This document shows, one piece after another, positions 14,861 to 15,823 of a stretch of DNA of 15,823 bases; within the stretch, counting starts at the first letter, position 1, and every line of letters starts with the position of its first letter. Under the pieces are notes generated by a model. It saw only the letters and a program-made list of their open reading frames with translations. It did no database searches and had not been told where the DNA came from. Origin of the DNA: CAYVUV01 sp964455095 (GTDB lineage: Bacteria; Desulfobacterota; Binatia; HRBIN30; CADEER01); the NCBI GenBank assembly GCA_964455095.1, contig CAYVUV010000279.1:1-15823 (forward strand). Direction: 5' to 3'. The position numbers and the translations under genes are program-made.

Positions 14861-15823
14861 TCAATTGCTGCGCTTCACCTTGAACTGACCGGTCTCGTTC
14901 TTGATCACGTCGGCGAGATCGTAGTCCGCTTCCCAACAGGCGTCGTTGTCGAGGTTGATCAGCTGAACCTTGACCGGCAGCGCCAGACCGAGCAGCGGGT
15001 CAGGCAAACCGTCGCCGGCGCCCTTGAGCAGGATCTTCGACTTGCCAGCGTCGCCGCCCTTGAGCAGCACCCGCTGCATACCGTTGATCGTCGCGTCGGG
15101 ATCCTTGTACTTGTAGCCGCGGTCGCTGAGCGGGCTCCACTTCAGCGGATCGGCGGGAATGGCGACGTCTGCCGCCAAAACTGCAGCCGTGCCGGCATAG
15201 AGACAGAACGCATAGTCGGTGCTGCTGGTCGGGGTGCCGAGATCGGCCGCATCCGTCGCCGCGCCCTTGACCCATTTCCACAGCAGCTTGTCCTTCGTCC
15301 CACCCTTCTGTTTCAGCAGCAGCGCCGACTGTGCGGCGGTGCCGCAGCCGCTCAGCGGCACGGCGTCGTTCACGCAGGCTCCCGCCTGGCAGGTATCAGG
15401 GCGCGTGCACGGGTCGGCGTCGTCGCAGGCCGTGCCGTTCGGCAGCGCGCTGCCGACGCAGTCACCCGACTGGCAGACATCGCCGTCGGTGCAGACGTTG
15501 CCGTCGTTGCACGGCAATCCGGCGCTCTCCGGCAGCGCGCAGTCGGGGCCGAACGAAGTGAACGTCAGCTGATAGGTACCCGAGCCGACGACGCGATCGA
15601 CCAGCGCGTACCACGTGCCGGGCGTCGGCGCGGCGAACTCGCAGAATCCGAACTGACCCGAGCCGTCGGCCGCGCAGTCGAAATCCGACGGCGTCGGGAC
15701 GCTGCCGGCCTTGACGTACAGGTTGAAGTCCGCCGTACCGCTGTCGTGAGCGTTGAATCCGACGCGCAGGCGCCCAACGCCGGTGCCGACATCGAACGAG
15801 TGCAGGCGCTGGGTCAGCGAGCC
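14861..15823 (-). CDS. Secreted modular protein: PPC domain, two Cys-rich repeats, unassigned C-terminal domain; N-terminus beyond window edge
   Basis: The frame is open to the last base of the window, so the start is missing; 320 residues are visible. Visible residues about 17-92 match a bacterial pre-peptidase C-terminal (PPC) domain: LRVGFNAHDSGTADFNLYVK, then SDFDCAADGSG, GTWYALVD and GTYQLTF. Residues 95-160 hold ten cysteines. Eight of them form two repeats with the same C-x5-C-x5-C-x4-C pattern, 28 residues apart (C105, C111, C117, C122 and C133, C139, C145, C150). They resemble the Asp-rich disulfide repeats of myxobacterial and slime-mould surface proteins (CTDC type). Residues about 165-320 form a Lys/Gly-rich beta-type domain ending CWEADY and QFKVKRSN. 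I associate this domain with secreted proteins of uncultivated deltaproteobacteria-like genomes but cannot verify that. A TTG at 15517 could be mistaken for a start, but it lies between the PPC domain and the repeats. Confidence 0.8.
   Translation of the reverse strand, partial: GSLTQRLHSFDVGTGVGRLRVGFNAHDSGTADFNLYVKAGSVPTPSDFDCAADGSGQFGFCEFAAPTPGTWYALVDRVVGSGTYQLTFTSFGPDCALPESAGLPCNDGNVCTDGDVCQSGDCVGSALPNGTACDDADPCTRPDTCQAGACVNDAVPLSGCGTAAQSALLLKQKGGTKDKLLWKWVKGAATDAADLGTPTSSTDYAFCLYAGTAAVLAADVAIPADPLKWSPLSDRGYKYKDPDATINGMQRVLLKGGDAGKSKILLKGAGDGLPDPLLGLALPVKVQLINLDNDACWEADYDLADVIKNETGQFKVKRSN

Noticed and set aside
14861..15517. Reading the right-end minus-strand gene as a complete 218-aa protein starting at TTG 15517
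   Set aside because: Translation upstream of that codon continues without a stop to the window edge and encodes a PPC domain, so the codon is an internal Leu.
1..15823. CRISPR arrays, tRNA genes, rRNA, transposases, phage or toxin-antitoxin genes
   Set aside because: No direct-repeat array, cloverleaf sequence or relevant protein motif was found anywhere in the window by reading; a dedicated scan could still detect a weak tRNA-like or small RNA gene.

Overview
This is a very GC-rich window of 15.8 kb, densely packed with bacterial protein genes. I see no rRNA, tRNA, CRISPR array, transposase or phage gene. The gene set suggests an environmental Gram-negative-type bacterium: a long-chain polyprenyl diphosphate synthase, a secreted M28 peptidase, a dockerin-like secreted protein, and a secreted PPC/Cys-repeat protein of a kind I associate with myxobacteria and uncultivated deltaproteobacteria-related lineages such as Binatota. 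That placement is an inference from style, not a taxonomic result.

Layout. Positions 1-762 (+) hold the 3' part of a polyprenyl diphosphate synthase, cut by the window edge. It converges on a five-gene minus-strand run, read from 8027 down to 771: a large membrane glycosyltransferase (GT39/ArnT-like), a complete ECF-type vitamin/micronutrient transporter in the order S component, fused double ATPase EcfA, EcfT, and then a secreted M28 zinc peptidase. Spacings are 7, 6, 15 and 47 bp, so at least the glycosyltransferase and the ECF genes look like one transcription unit. The ECF substrate cannot be read from the sequence.

From 8105 (+) comes a YtcJ-type amidohydrolase and a type I 3-dehydroquinate dehydratase (aroD). 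They are followed by a 156-bp element (10601-10756) with long imperfect terminal inverted repeats, which resembles a small non-autonomous repeat. Next are a minus-strand SDR oxidoreductase and, divergent from it, a MaoC-type (R)-enoyl-CoA hydratase. The pair suggests acyl-CoA or lipid metabolism. A 38-bp near-perfect palindrome (12252-12289) separates maoC from a DegT/DnrJ/EryC1/StrS sugar aminotransferase. The aminotransferase overlaps by 4 bp (ATGA) a secreted protein with a carboxypeptidase-regulatory-like domain and a half-degenerate dockerin-like module. The window ends in a minus-strand secreted protein (14861-15823) whose start lies beyond the edge. It has a PPC domain, two Cys-rich repeats of identical spacing and an unassigned C-terminal domain.

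Overall this looks mostly like ordinary housekeeping and accessory content. I did not find a convincing new multi-gene defence or mobile system. The best leads are the orphan-substrate ECF operon, the two structured intergenic elements, and the two modular secreted proteins at the right end. Many long open frames on the opposite strand of these genes exist, but they look like by-products of high GC content.
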